From the NCBI GenBank assembly GCA_021397845.1, contig CM038052.1, positions 46,274,949 to 46,338,948 on the forward strand: 64,000 nucleotides of DNA, in the 5' to 3' direction. Source of the stretch: Areca catechu. Its lineage: Eukaryota > Streptophyta > Magnoliopsida > Arecales > Arecaceae. The notes under the pieces are model-generated. The model had not been told where the DNA came from. It was given only the letters and a program-made list of their open reading frames with translations, and ran no database searches. Positions 1 through 10,599 of this stretch are shown here, piece after piece (within the stretch, counting starts at the first letter, position 1; each line of letters opens with the position of its first letter). Both the position numbers and the translations under genes were made by a program.

Positions 1-252
1 CTAGGTTCAGTATCATAGTATGGGTCATGACGATGGGCTCTCCTAGGTTCAACCTCACGGTAGGGATCAGGGTTTGGGATCCTCCTAAGTTCAGTATCAT
101 AATAAGGGTCATGATGATGGGCTCTCCTAGGTTCAACATCGCGGTAGGGATCAGGGTTTGGGGTCCTCCTAGGTTCAGTATAATAATAAGGGTCATGGTG
201 ATGGTCTCTCTTAGGTTCAACCTCACGGTAGGGATCATGGTAAGGGGTTCTC
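1..252 (-). repeat. 84-bp in-frame tandem repeat inside gag
   Basis: The phrase CTAGGTTCAGTATCAT recurs at 1, 85 (one change) and 169 (one change), giving an exact 84-bp period in about three copies. Since 84 is 28 codons, each unit encodes a 28-residue module on the minus strand with the pattern RRxPNPDPYRxVEPRR followed by AHHHDPYYDTEP. The array continues off the left edge. Confidence 0.8.
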
Positions 253-482
253 CTAGGGTTGGGCTCCTTATATGGGTCAGAGTATTGGGATCTCCTAGGA
301 TTGAACTCCCTATATGGGTCAGAGTAGTGGGTTCTCATAGGGTTGGGCTCTATGGTTTCACTAGGTTGAGTTGGGTTGAGGCTATTGGTCTGGGTCAACT
401 GAGTCATTTGGGTAATTAACTGGGTAAACATCTGGGCCATTTGGTCTATAAGGGCTTGAATCCTAGCTTCCTGCTTATCCAT
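1..482 (-). CDS. gag: gag N-terminus of Ty3/gypsy element (partial, open at window edge)
   Basis: The minus strand is open for 160 codons from an ATG at 482-480 to the window edge. The product begins MDKQEARIQALIDQMAQMF, comparable in position and character to the start of gag in the complete element at 23153. It then becomes a string of Arg-Arg, Asp-Pro-Tyr and Glu-Pro rich repeats (see the 84-bp repeat). Gag forms the capsid particle. The start was chosen because an in-frame stop lies a short way upstream and this is the first Met after it. The plus-strand open frame over the same bases is a shadow of this coding repeat. The capsid core and zinc knuckle would lie outside the window. Confidence 0.6.
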   Translation of the reverse strand, partial: MDKQEARIQALIDQMAQMFTQLITQMTQLTQTNSLNPTQPSETIEPNPMRTHYSDPYREFNPRRSQYSDPYKEPNPRRTPYHDPYREVEPKRDHHHDPYYYTEPRRTPNPDPYRDVEPRRAHHHDPYYDTELRRIPNPDPYREVEPRRAHRHDPYYDTEP

Positions 483-1404
483 GGGTTCAAGGAGATGGTG
501 GATGAGATGGGACTCCTGATCTAATGCTCATGCAAGACACGATCAAACCAACTATAGCTCTCTAGACCTAGAGTCCAAAACTAGGTGTTCAATCAGGGTG
601 GCAAACTAGCCTATAGTAACCCTGTACTCAGCCAGGCTGGTGTAAGGGGAGTGTTAGGTCCCTGAATGCCAATCCTAGACACCAATCAGAGAGTGGCCAG
701 GTAGGCGGACCAGCACACAAGCCCTTCAGGATTGAATGCCTAAACCACCGTTCTAGACACTGAGCACAAGGCACACACAGGTTAACTTGACACGGTGATC
801 TAACACTAGCCCGGACCCGACCAGTTGGTGTCCTTAGCCCACTAGGAAAAATTAAGTCTAGTTAATTTTAGGTTAAGGCTTGGGACTGAATGCAAGGGAT
901 GTGGTTTTGGGCTAAGGAGAGGTGATCAAATCCTCCCCCCATCTGATATAGTAAGAGTGCCCTTAAAAGTAAATTATGCAATGATGGCAGGCATATGAGG
1001 ATGCAAATTAGGGTTTAGATGTTTTTTGATATTTTTGGAGAATATGTAATTTTTTTTTTATTTTGGTATTTTCTTAAATAGAAGAAAACTTTCAAATTAT
1101 GGCATAATATGCAGGAAATATACTACAATTAAAAGATATGCAAAAGATGCTAAACAAAACCCTAAAACTTCCAAACTTGTCTTGTTGAAAAAAAAACAGA
1201 GCCAAGAATTTGCAGGCAGTATTTCGGCTTGTAGAGAATTCACAGGACAAAATAAAATCTGGGAAAATTCTTAAAATTATTGTGAATTATGATGAATCCA
1301 GAAAAATAAAATTTAGAATTTTTGGAGTTTTTATCAGGGAGAAATAATTTAAATAACAAAGCATATACGAACTGAAAAATTGTAAAAAATAAGCCCTAAT
1401 CTAA
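483..1404 (-). other. Retrotransposon 5' leader, non-coding
   Basis: This stretch lies between the PBS and gag. The part at about 490-920 matches the leader of the complete chromovirus, including the segment around CCCGACCAGTTGGTGTCC. The part at 960-1400 is AT-rich and shows no coding signal. Confidence 0.65.
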
Positions 1405-1416
1405 GCTCTGATACCA
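1405..1416 (-). other. Primer binding site, initiator-Met tRNA type
   Basis: The plus strand reads GCTCTGATACCA, so the minus strand is TGGTATCAGAGC. This matches the 3' end of plant initiator methionine tRNA and lies two bases inside the LTR boundary. Confidence 0.85.
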
Positions 1417-1418
1417 AG

Positions 1419-2864
1419 TGATGCGGGACTAATATGCATGCAAATATTTTTGTATATTTTATATGTTGGGTTAGGTGATTAATTCCCAAATTTTAGATCA
1501 AAACTAGTTGTAGGGAATTTTGTATGAATTTTTGAAGCCAAGCATGCATATTAGAACCTAGAAAAGTATTAAAGAAGGATCGCCGGGACTGAGAAGCCTC
1601 GGTTAGGACAAGTTCTCCTACAATATAAAGACTGGAGGTAGAGAGGTGTACCTGACAACATCTGAAGTGCCCGATGAAGATCGTAGTGAAGGGATCTCTC
1701 GTTCCTCGATGGATGCGGCATGGAAAACCGAGCCAAAGACCCGCGGATACCCGGCTTTCTGCTCGGTGGTCCGATTGAGGCGTGGCTGGAGTCGTTGGAT
1801 TCGTAGGAACTCGAGGACCTGCAAACGACCTATCAAGGGTTAGAAAACTTAGATGAAATCAAGAAAACAAAGGCAAATAGCAAAGAAAAGAAATTTGGAG
1901 GGGGCTGGAAGGATGGTTGGCGGTAGGAAGATGGTTACAAACACCCGGAAGATGAACTCTCAAACCCCTTTATGCACACAGCAGGGTAATCACACAAAGC
2001 AATTGAAGAACTCAAGGTTTATTTCATATCAAAAATCTCCCTTCATACAAGAGGCTAGGGTCCTTTAAATAGACCCTTAACCTTGGGCTCCAAGTAAGGG
2101 CACATAAGTCTTTACATAAGAATCCTTTTCCCTCTCAAACCCTAGCTAGAAAATAAAGAAACATTAGGTAGAAAAAATCCCTAAAAATTCTCTTGACTTG
2201 GCCAACATTCCAAGGACGCCTATGGGGGCGTGTTGGGCTTCTAGGAGCAGCAAGAGGCCGGCCCAAAGGGGCTCGGGCGCATGGGTTTGGGCCTCTGGAA
2301 GCTGGGGTGGCCTGGTAGCCAGGTAGCAGGAATATTCCTTGGTATCTTGCTTCTTAGGGGCTTGGGCTTGGCGCCTGGGCTTGATTTCTTTGGGCTAGGA
2401 TGCAGGTGGACCTCTAAAATCATGGATGCCTTGGTATATGAATAGATTTTGGCATCTGGAAGGGAATTTGGGCATCTGGAGGGCATCTGCAAGGAATCAG
2501 GATTTTCTGAATTTTTCTCCTGGGGTCTTCAAATCTTCAAGCTGGGTTGGACTTGGGCTGTACTTCCATGTCTTCAATCTGGTTGGACTTGGTCTTCACT
2601 TGTATGATGTGGTCTTGAGTCTTCAATATGGTTGAATAGGACTCAAAAAATAAAATTAGCTCGACATGAGCTAACTAACACTAGACTGAACTAGCTCAAC
2701 ATGAGCTGACTAGTACAGAACTGAAACTCAAAATACTCAAATAACAACTAAAATGGACTCAGATAGGCTAAGCCCTTATTACAGATGGACTCATAAATTA
2801 TTGATCAATTCATAGAGGGTTGAAAAGCCTCTATCTTATTCTGGTACCTCCGGTGTCCCCACCA
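1419..2864 (-). repeat. 5' LTR of left-edge gypsy element
   Basis: The plus strand runs from TGATGCGGGACT, next to the PBS, to GTCCCCACCA, so on the minus strand the LTR starts TGGTGGGGAC and ends CCCGCATCA. It is about 1446 bp long. Its termini closely resemble those of the solo LTR at 17622-19002 and the chromovirus LTRs. A weak TATA-like AT stretch lies at 2064-2071. No gene is present; small open frames inside are chance. Confidence 0.8.
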
Positions 2865-3099
2865 GGTGGTCCTTTCTGGAGAGGCAGACTTAACCCCAAC
2901 CGGGAGCTGACCTCAGAAGGGGGGTTCACCTAATAAGCCCTACCTCGACTGGGAGCTGACCTCGGTAGGGCGGTCCCTTTGGCATTTTGTCATGCGGTCT
3001 TGTCTAGGTGGTGGGCTTCTTTGCCATCGTGGCCGTTCGCAGGTTCCACGTCAGCGGATATCGCCACTCTGGTCCAAGTCAGTGGATGTCGCCATATCA
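2865..3099 (-). repeat. 3' LTR remnant of Tat element
   Basis: This aligns by eye with 11428-11676: both contain GGGAGCTGACCTCGG, CATGCGG(C/T)CTTGTCTAGGT and the same ending GTC(G/A)CCATATCA. The end at 2865 is an abrupt cut by the neighbouring gypsy LTR. The missing remainder should lie beyond that element, to the left of this window. Confidence 0.8.
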
Positions 3100-3115
3100 G
3101 TTGCCCCCCACTCCT
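3100..3115 (-). other. Polypurine tract next to Tat 3' LTR
   Basis: On the minus strand AGGAGTGGGGGGCAAC lies directly before the LTR start TGATATGGCG. This is the expected place and composition for the primer of plus-strand DNA synthesis. Confidence 0.7.
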
Positions 3116-3560
3116 GAGCCCAAAGATCGAAGTGCCCACTCGGGGCAAAGGGAGTAATGATTGTCCTGGCATGGAGAGAGCATGTCTTTTTCGCTTTCGA
3201 TGCCGAAAGCACCGGCATTTAGACAGTCGTGCTTCCATGTTGTTCGGTCATCGCCATATCTTCTCTTCCCAAAAATAGTTTTCAATGCTGCATTGGCTTC
3301 AAGGGAACCGCTCTAGGTTTGAAGCATTGCTCCGATACATGGCATCTCTTGGTTGGCTCAATGCGAGACATGGCACACCCCTTCTATGGGCATGAAGCGA
3401 CAGGGCTCCGGACCATTAAATAGGATCCATCTTTTTGATCTTTGGAGGTTCTCCAGGCATTGGGAGAATGAGACTTTCGCTCCAAAATCATATTCCTCCT
3501 TCTTGGGTGAAGCCCTGAGAATCTAAGCCTCCTTCCTTCTACCTTTCTCATATTATAGTG

Positions 3561-4110
3561 ATGAAATTCAGCCTCAAAGACCTTCAGGAGATGTCTTGGA
3601 AGAGGGCTGCTTCCAAGGCACCCAAGGGGGAGCCTAGTGCGAAAGTCTGAGAGGGCAACGATGACTCCTTCTGGGCCAAGAAAGTGGCCCATTTGGAGGG
3701 AAGGGTGAGAACCCTCCAGGCTCAATTGGAGGAGGAGAAGGCTCGGACCACAGTAGCGATCGAGAGGGCAGCGGCAGCTGCTATATGGGTGGAGATGGCT
3801 AAGAAAGAGGCAGCGGAGGCCATCCCCAAATTCATGGCATCCCAGGCTTTTAGGGACAAAGTTGCCGGGCTGCCCTAACTCCTACCACTGGGGATTCCAA
3901 GAACACAAGAGCAAGGCCTTTCGCTTCTACAACTTGAAGGGTCTTGACAATATCAGGCCCTCCATCTCATTCCCCGGGGAGGAGGATGAGCCCTGCTTCA
4001 AGGAGTCAGAGTCTGAGGAGGCTGGGACGGAGCTTGGAGCCTCCTCGAGCGCCTCGCAGGGAACCGGTGCCATTCATCAATCTAGGAAGGGGCCGACGGC
4101 CGGTGTTTAG
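3561..4110 (+). pseudogene. Antisense ORF of Tat element, broken
   Basis: The plus strand, opposite to the element, is coding-like from an ATG at 3561. There is one stop near 3648, then a Glu/Ala-rich coiled-coil segment (HLEGRVRTLQAQLEEEKART, AAAAAIWVEMAKKEAAEAIP). This leads into FMASQAFRDKVA and, after a frame change near 3862-3878, YHWGFQEHKSKAF and an acidic tail EEDEPCFKESESEE. The pattern of FKASEAFRD, then GF-x-x-C/H, then LDL resembles the C-terminal half of the 'putative gypsy type transposon / plant transposon protein' family, from memory. Extra antisense ORFs between pol and the 3' LTR are known in Tat elements. Function is unknown. A better-preserved paralogue is at 20640-20870 plus 29268-31093. 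Confidence 0.6.
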
Positions 4111-4389
4111 ATCTTCCTTCCATCATCTATCTCTCCCCTTTTTCTTTTCTTCTTCCATTTTTTTTAACTCAAAAAGGGGGCTCCGATTTGTTGGGGGGAA
4201 CCCTACAAGGGATGTACAGAATGTTTACATCAATGATGCATCTCCCCTTTGATGGTTGCTACTTTGTTTCCTTTCTTTTTGTATTGCCTGGCTGTAGGCT
4301 AGACGGTAGATGGCGGGATTTGCTTTGGGTTCCTGGTTGACATCTCCGGACTGTGAGCTAGGCAATGGAATTACTTATCTTTGGGTGTT

Positions 4390-4900
4390 GGGCTTCATGA
4401 GCTCCCAGGTTTGAATGCCGGGCTTTAGGAGTTTCCGGTCATGAATGCGGGGTGCTGCAGCTCCCGACTTGAGTGCGGGGCTTCGAAAGTTTCCCAGCTT
4501 TGATGCGGGGTGCTACATCTTGACTTAGAGTGCCAGGCTTCGGGAGTTTCCGGGCTTAGAGTGCCGGGCCTTAGGAGTTTCTGGGCTTTAGAGTGCTGGG
4601 CTTCGAAAGTTTCCAATCTTAGATGCGGGGCACTGGTGACTCCCAACAGGGTGCTACATCTTGACTTAGAGTGCCGGGCTTCGAAAGTTTTCGGGCTTAG
4701 AGTGCCGGGCTTCGAAAGTTTCCGGGCTTAGAGTACCGGACTTCAGGAGTTTCCAGGCTTAGGTGCCGAGCTTCAGGAGTTTCCGGGCTTAGAGTGCCAG
4801 GCTTTAAAAGTTTCCGGGCTTAGAGTGCCAGGCTTCAATAGTTTCCAGGCTTAGAGTGCTAGGCTTCAGAATTTTCCGGGCTTAGATGCGGGGTGCTGGT
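4390..4900 (-). repeat. ~31-bp tandem repeat in Tat 3' untranslated region
   Basis: Imperfect units built on AGTGCCGGGCTTCGAAAG and TTTCCGGGCTTAG recur many times with a period of about 31 bp, with variants carrying CAGGAGT in place of CGAAAGT. The array lies between IN and the antisense ORF. Open frames across it are repeat artefacts. The flanking 4111-4389 and 4901-5279 show no further coding signal, apart from degenerate sequence just downstream of IN. Confidence 0.85.
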
Positions 4901-5279
4901 GGCTTGCAGCTTTGAGTAGGGCAGACGAGTTCTTGCATAGATGTAAAACAAGATTGCACCAAAAGGAAACTTGAATTTATTATGAAAGACCCTTACGTTA
5001 TTGGTGGTACATTCTCAGGTTACTGGTGTTCCAGGTTCGCATGAAGCAGACGCCGTCGAGCCCAGCGAGGTAGTGGGCCCTGTCCGGTAAGGCTTCGATC
5101 ACCTGGTAAGGACCTTCCCAATTTAGGAAGAGTTTCCTACATTCTCTCGATTAGGATGCTTTCGCTCGCCTGAACATGAGGTCGCTTGGGCGGAACACCT
5201 TGGGTCACATGCGAGAGTTGTAATAGTGCGTGACTCGCTACCGGTAGGCCGCCATCTGGAGCTGGGACTTGTATCTTGT

Positions 5280-6079
5280 CTAATCTAGCAAATTTAGGTT
5301 GAGGAGGAGACGTGCAGGGTTCTCACCTTCACTATATTGCTCGACCCAGAACGTGGGTAGGCTGAGTTCCACTGGGATTACCGTCTCAGTCCCGAAGATG
5401 GGGTTAAAGGGTATCTCGTCGGTGGCCGTTCCGGGGGTGGTATGATAGGCCCACAACATGCTGGACAGTTCGTCCACCCACCGGCCCTTGACTTTGTCCA
5501 GCCTTGTGTGGAGCCCTTGCAAGATGGTGCGGTTGGTCACCTCGGCTTCAGCATTTGTTTGAGGGTGAGCCATCGAAGTGAAGTGATGGCGGATGTTAAG
5601 ATCAAGATAGAATTCTTCGAAGGCCTGGTTGTCAAACTACTTCCCGTTATCAGTGTGATTATGTGTGGGAGGCCATATCTACTTATAGATTTCCAGAAGA
5701 AAGATTGGACCTTCGTCTCCGTTATTCGTTCCAAGGGCTCGGCCTCGACCCACTTGGTGAAGTAGTCGATGGCCACGATCAGAAACCTTTGTTGGTTGGA
5801 TGTCACAGGAAAAGGGCCTAGGATGTCCATCCCCCACCAAGCAAACGGCCATGGAACTGATAGCTGGGAGATAGCGGCCACTGGCTGCTGCTGAATGCAT
5901 GCGTGGTACTGGCACTTGTCGCATTTCTTCACAAAATTAGCCGCGTCCTCCCGCATGGTCTCCCAGAAGTATCCTTGCTGGATCGCCTTATGGGCTAAGT
6001 CCCTGCCCCCATGTGATTGCCGCAGATACCCTCTTGTATCTCCTGAAGCACGTAGGTGGCCTCCGAGTGTTTTAGGCAC
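5280..6079 (-). pseudogene. Tat integrase, frameshifted
   Basis: The minus strand encodes an HHCC-type zinc region (AHKAIQQGYFW then FVKKCDKCQ) and the first catalytic Asp in MDILGPFPVTSNQ. The frame then changes near 5645-5660, so the second catalytic Asp (TDNG) is only in another frame and followed by a TAG stop. The C-terminal part 5573-5280 keeps AHPQTNAEAEVTNRTIL with the catalytic Glu, then WAYHTTPGTATDEIPFNPIF and TVIPVELSLP. IN inserts the cDNA into the genome. This copy cannot produce an intact enzyme. Confidence 0.85.
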
Positions 6080-6222
6080 TTCAGCAGGGGGTATGAATAG
6101 GATCTCCGATATAGCTGCCCGTCCAGGATCACATAGCGTGCGGCCTTCTTCTTGAGAAGGCCGACCTCCTTTTGGTCTTCTGGCAGGGTACTGGAGGTAA
6201 TGTATCTAACATAGGGGTCTAT

Positions 6223-6710
6223 CTAGCTAGCCTTGTGGGAGACCTCCTGGACCTCGACTGTTGCCTTGTAGCTGGGGGCCTCAAGATACTCGATGAAGGT
6301 GCACCCTAGCGAAGTCTCTGGCAAGGTGGCCAGTTTGGAATGGATGTCGGCTCGGGCGTTCTTTTCCCGTGGGATGTGAGAGATGCTGAAGTGCTGGAGG
6401 GTGGACGTATGACAGTGCACCCGGTCCAGTTACTTCACCATCATGGAATCCCGTGCTTCATACATATCGAAGACTTAGCCCACTACTAGCTGAGTCTATA
6501 AAGACCTTTAGCCTCTAATGCCCAATTCAAGGGACACCTTCAGCCCTGCGAGGAGTGCTTCATACTCTGCCAGGTTATTGGTCACCTTGAAGAGGAATCG
6601 CAGTGTGCATTCCACAATGACTCCATCAGGACTGGCAAGGATGAGGCCTGCTCCGCTTCCCCCCATGTTGGATGTGCCATCTACGTGGAGTATCCATTTT
6701 TCTTCTTCTA
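6223..6710 (-). pseudogene. Archaeal-type RNase H (aRNH) domain of Tat
   Basis: The minus strand reads HVDGTSNMGGSGAGLIL with catalytic-type Asp, then TNNLAEYEALLAGL with Glu, and ends FSISHIPREKNARADIHSKLA. This is the classic additional RNase H of Tat elements, found between RNase H and IN. The frame is interrupted by stops, for instance between about 6420 and 6500, so it is a fossil. Confidence 0.8.
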
Positions 6711-6860
6711 GGATCAGATCCGGCCTGAGCTTAGGAGGCCAGTCCGCCTCCTCTAGACCTCCTTCGGCCTAGGTGCATTCTACCATGAAATCGGCTAGAA
6801 TTGGGCCTTCTGCACCTGCCATGGGCGATATGTGATGTCAAATTTGCTAATCTTCAACAC

Positions 6861-7055
6861 TCACTTGGCCAAGCACCCAGAGGTGTCAGGATCACTTAAG
6901 ATAGCCCTCAGGGGCTGATTAGTGAGCATGACAATGGGATGCACTTGGAAATAAGGCCTGAGATGCTGCGTAGATGTTATTAGTGCAAAAATATTTTTTT
7001 GTGATCGGGTGTACCTGGATTTGGCATCATGGAGTAGCTTGCTGGTGTAGTACAT
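6861..7055 (-). pseudogene. Ty3-type RNase H domain, fragment of Tat pol
   Basis: The fragment reads YYTSKLLHDAKSRYTRSQK, then LRPYFQVHPIVMLTNQPLR and ILSDPDTSGCLAK. This is the standard C-terminal part of the gypsy RNase H (connection and substrate-binding region) that degrades the RNA strand of the hybrid. It is open for 64 codons, but upstream sequence to 7371 is interrupted. Confidence 0.75.
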
Positions 7056-7371
7056 TGGCCGCTAATAGCCATCTCTGTCAGGTAAACAAACATGGAGCTG
7101 ACTACCTCGGTGAGATCGCTAGGTACAAGAGGAGCTCCTCTCCGGGCTTCGGCCAGGATAGTAGTGGCGACAAGGCAAGGAGTTTCTTCAACCCCTCGAA
7201 TGCTTCTTGGAATTCTTCTGTCTAGGTGAAGTCATGCATCTTTCAGAGGACCTTAAAGAATAGCTGGCAATGCTCGATGGAGCATGAAATGAAGTGGCTT
7301 AAAGCTACAATGCACCCAATCAGGCAGTGGACTTCCTTCTTGGAGGCAGGATGCTGCATGTCTGCGATGGC

Positions 7372-7902
7372 TTAGATTTTCTTAGGGGTGGCCTCTATCC
7401 CCCTTTGGGTCACCATGAACCCTAGGAACTTTTCCATTGCTACGCTGAAGGTACATTTGGCGAGATTCATCTTCATCTGATACTGATGGAGGTTCTCGAA
7501 AGCCTCCGTCAGGCCGATAATATGATCCTCCTCTAGGCCACTCATGACAAGCATGTCATCCACGTATACTTGCATGTTGTGGTCGATCTGGTCCTTAAAG
7601 ACCATGCTGACCAATCACTGGTAGGTGGCCCCTGCATTTTTAAGACCAAAGGGCATCATGTTGTAGCAATACGTATCTCGGTCGATCACAAATGATGTGC
7701 ACTCTTCGTCTCCTGGATGCATGCGGATCTTGTTGTATTTGAAGAACGCATCCATGAAGCTGAGGTACTTGTGGCCTGAGGTCGCATGCACCAGCTGGTC
7801 GATTTTTATGAGGGGGAAACTATCCTTTGGGCACACCTTGTTGAGGTCAGTGTAGTCCACACAGATCCTCCACTTTCCAGAGGCTTTCCTGACCATCACC
7901 AT
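7372..7902 (-). pseudogene. Reverse transcriptase of Tat element, broken
   Basis: The minus strand carries the RT fingers and palm: KASGKWRICVDYTDLNKVCP, FPLIKIDQLVHATSGH, then LKNAGATYQ. An in-frame TGA at 7614-7612 follows, then the catalytic box QVYVDDMLVMS and CTFSVAMEKFLGFMV. FMDAF keeps the first catalytic Asp region. The TGA differs by one transition from an Arg codon. RT copies the RNA to cDNA; this copy is inactive. Confidence 0.88.
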
Positions 7903-8364
7903 ATTAGCAAGCTAGTTAGGATATCATACCTCTCGAATGAAGCCTACCGTGAGGAGCTTTTCAACCTCCTCGTGGATAGCCTTCTGCCACTCCGGGACGA
8001 AGCTCCTTTTCTTCTACCAGACCAGACAATGGTTGGGGCCGACGTTCAGCCGGTGGGTTATCACCTCCGGTGGGATACTGGGCATGTCAGCGGTTGTCCA
8101 AGCGAAGACATCTGCGTTAGCACATAGGAAGCTGAGGAGATGGGGTCTCTCTTCTTCAACCAGTAGAGCCCCGATCTATACCATTTTCGAGGGATTATCC
8201 CCCAAAGGAAAGGATAGCAAGGGTTCGACCGGCCCTCTCTTTGGTTCCAGTGCTATCGGATCAAGCTGGTCCATGGTAGGGCTAACATCTGCTCCTCTTA
8301 GACCTGGGACGGTTTGCTAGCGGTGCTGCATCGACTGCTAGGATCCCCTCATTTCTTTGATCCC

Positions 8365-9108
8365 TCATGGTGTCGGGAACTGGACCAAGAGGCATTTCGT
8401 GGAGATGGTGGTGTCAAGCAGGATAAGTCCTGGGCACCCCAAGATGGCATTATAATGTGAGGGGAGCTTCACAATGGTTAAGATCACCAGCACGGTGCTT
8501 TGCTGGGGTGGTATCCCAGCGGTTATTGTGAGTGTAATTTCTTCCTCGACTTTGACTGAGTCTCCAGTGAAGCCTACCAGGAGCATGAACACCGGTCTTA
8601 TTTGGTCAGTGGACAAGTTCATCCTTGTAAAGTAATCATAAAAAAAAATGTCTAAGGAGATTCCACTGTCAACCATGATTATTTTTACAGGGTGCTTGGT
8701 TATCATCATTTTAACGGCGACAGCATCATTATTCAGGTTATCTACCCCAGTTGACCCTTCTCCCATACAGGGGAGTACACCATCACTCTCCTTGCTCCTC
8801 CTAGCTTTCTTTGAGGCCTTTTCTGCTCCCCAAGATATCATCCCTATTGGCTTCTCGATGGGATGGTTGTCGATGGTGAGGGGCCAAGGCCCTTCGGTTC
8901 GGGCTGCAGGGGGCGCTCCTCCCTCCACATACTTGTCGAGGTAGCCATGCTTGATCAGTTCTTCAATCTCCTTCTTCAGGTGGCAGCATTCCTCGATGTC
9001 ATAGCCATAGTCTCGGTGGAAATGGCAGTAGCAGGATTTAACCCGCCCAGTAGATGGCTTCAATGGTGGGGGTTGGTGTAAGAAGTGCTCAAGCTCGATT
9101 TCCATCAA
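8365..9108 (-). pseudogene. Tat gag C-terminus and aspartic protease
   Basis: This is an open frame of 247 codons. It contains a Cys/His region (CHFHRDYGYDIEECCHLKKE) followed by EIEELIKHGYLDKYV, typical for the end of Tat gag. The aspartic protease core comes after it, with MVDSGISLDIFF and, further on, PSHYNAILGCPGL. The DSG catalytic triplet is intact. The protease would release mature Gag and Pol. Because gag upstream and RT downstream are broken, this is a segment of a pseudogene rather than a gene of its own. Confidence 0.8.
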
Positions 9109-9851
9109 GATCTTCGCCCTAGGGATGAAGAGAGGAGTGAAAGTCCCTTCGTCGATGGGGATGACCCTGGGCCTGGGCTCTAGTCACGGGGCCTGCATCA
9201 TCTTCTGGTTTGGGCAGCCGAACATCTCCCTGATGGCCTGTCTCTTCAGGGGTCTCCCCTCCAGCACCCTCCTGGCACGATCCGCCTCCTAAGCATGGAT
9301 GTACTTCTACACCTGAAGAAGGAACTCCGAATACATCTTCGGGGGCTTCTTATCGAGGGAGTAGGTGAAGCAAGAGGTCCACAGTCCCCTCTTCAGAGCT
9401 AGCATGGTGATAGACTCATCGAGGTTGTAGATCTCCAAGGTGGCGTTCTTGAATCGGGACATGTAGTACCAAAGGAGTTCTCGGTCCTGCTATTGGATCA
9501 AGAAGAGGCTATCGGCCTCGCGTGGCTCCTTCCTGCAGGTGTTGAAGTGCACCGTGAACTTCCTCTCCAATTGGAGAAAGAGTCTATGCTTTCAGGTTCG
9601 AGCCTGGAAAATCAGACTCGAGCGGCATTTCGCAGAGTGGCAGGGAAGGCAATGTAAAGGAGAGCATCGGTGGCCCCCTGGACCCTCATGAAGGCCTTGT
9701 AACTTTCCAGGTGGTCTAGGGGGTCGGTTGTCCCATCATAAGGGTCAACCTGTGGCATACGGAATCGATTGGGGATCGGTTCCTCTTGGATCTTCTTCGA
9801 AAAAGGGTGGATGTGTGTCATAACCCATGGGTTCACTGAGGGAGCCCGCAC
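9109..9851 (-). pseudogene. Tat gag capsid region, broken
   Basis: Codons from 9851 give PFSKKIQEEPIPNRFRMPQV, then YDGTTDPLDHLESYKAFM and GATDALLYIAFPATLRNAA, the hallmark of the plant retrotransposon gag (Retrotrans_gag) fold. Between 9611 and 9109 coding character continues but with several stops and shifts. 9852-10600 is the degenerate gag N-terminus or leader. Confidence 0.8.
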
Positions 9852-10599
9852 TTCCGCAAATCAGTGGGCCAGATCCGCCAGCATGCATTCATGCTCTTCG
9901 ATGCACCTTTCCACTTGGCGGTGGATGGCCTTGTTAGTGGACCCCTTAGTGGAGGACGTCGGGGGTGAGGGTGGAGTAGAGCTAGGGGACTCATGCCTGA
10001 GTTCCCAGCCACACCGGTGCTGCTGGGCGAGGTCATGTGGTGGTCTGAGATTGGGAAGCAGTTCTCTCGGTCGGCCGGATTACCTTGCGATCGCTTGCCA
10101 TTCGCCTGATGGGCCTCTCGAGGGGGTGATGCCTTGTGCAGCGGCCCCTCTCGGAAGGACCATAGGCTAGTGTGAGGATCAACTGCATAAGTCGTTAGAG
10201 TCCCCAACTGCTGTGGGGTTTCCCGGGAGTGCTATCTTTGATAGAGCTGGTGCACCATTGCGGCCCGGATCTAGACTTGGTGGGCGAGTATGGTGTACCA
10301 AGGGTCCTCCAATGGTGGCTACAATGGAGCATGATGATCCTCCTCTTGAGGTTGGTTGCCACGATAAAGGAGGTCGTCTGCCCGACCAGTGGGGGCTCTA
10401 TGGGCTCGTGTAGTCACCATTGAACTGTGGGCGCTCACGGGGTCTTCCGTGTTGTGCGGGGAGTGATGCTTTCTTCTTACCGATCTCTCCCCTACCTAGC
10501 TTGCCAATCTGTTACTGCCCGGATTGTCATGGCCTATAGCTCTGACACGTCGGGCTCCCTCCGGATCCTCTGCTTCCATCTTGCATCTAGCTCGCTAGC

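Larger units (their letters stand above)
1..2864 (-). mobile_element. Ty3/gypsy (chromovirus-like) element, 5' part, runs off left edge
   Basis: Read on the minus strand this is LTR (2864 to 1419), PBS, a leader of about 920 bp, then the start of gag at 482, continuing past base 1. The leader from about 490 to 920 is recognisably the reverse complement of 22700-23110 in the complete chromovirus, so the two belong to related families. The element abuts the remnant Tat 3' LTR at 2865, which means it inserted into that LTR. Its target duplication would be the five bases after 2864 (GGTGG), but the other copy lies outside the window. Confidence 0.8.

Noticed and set aside
27..419. Plus-strand open frame with repeated SPRFN/GIRVWG peptides
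   Set aside because: It is the complement of the in-frame gag repeat on the minus strand; the minus frame has retroviral gag character and stays open to the edge.
4425..4731. Two opposing open frames over the Tat 3' repeat
   Set aside because: Both are by-products of the 31-bp tandem repeat.
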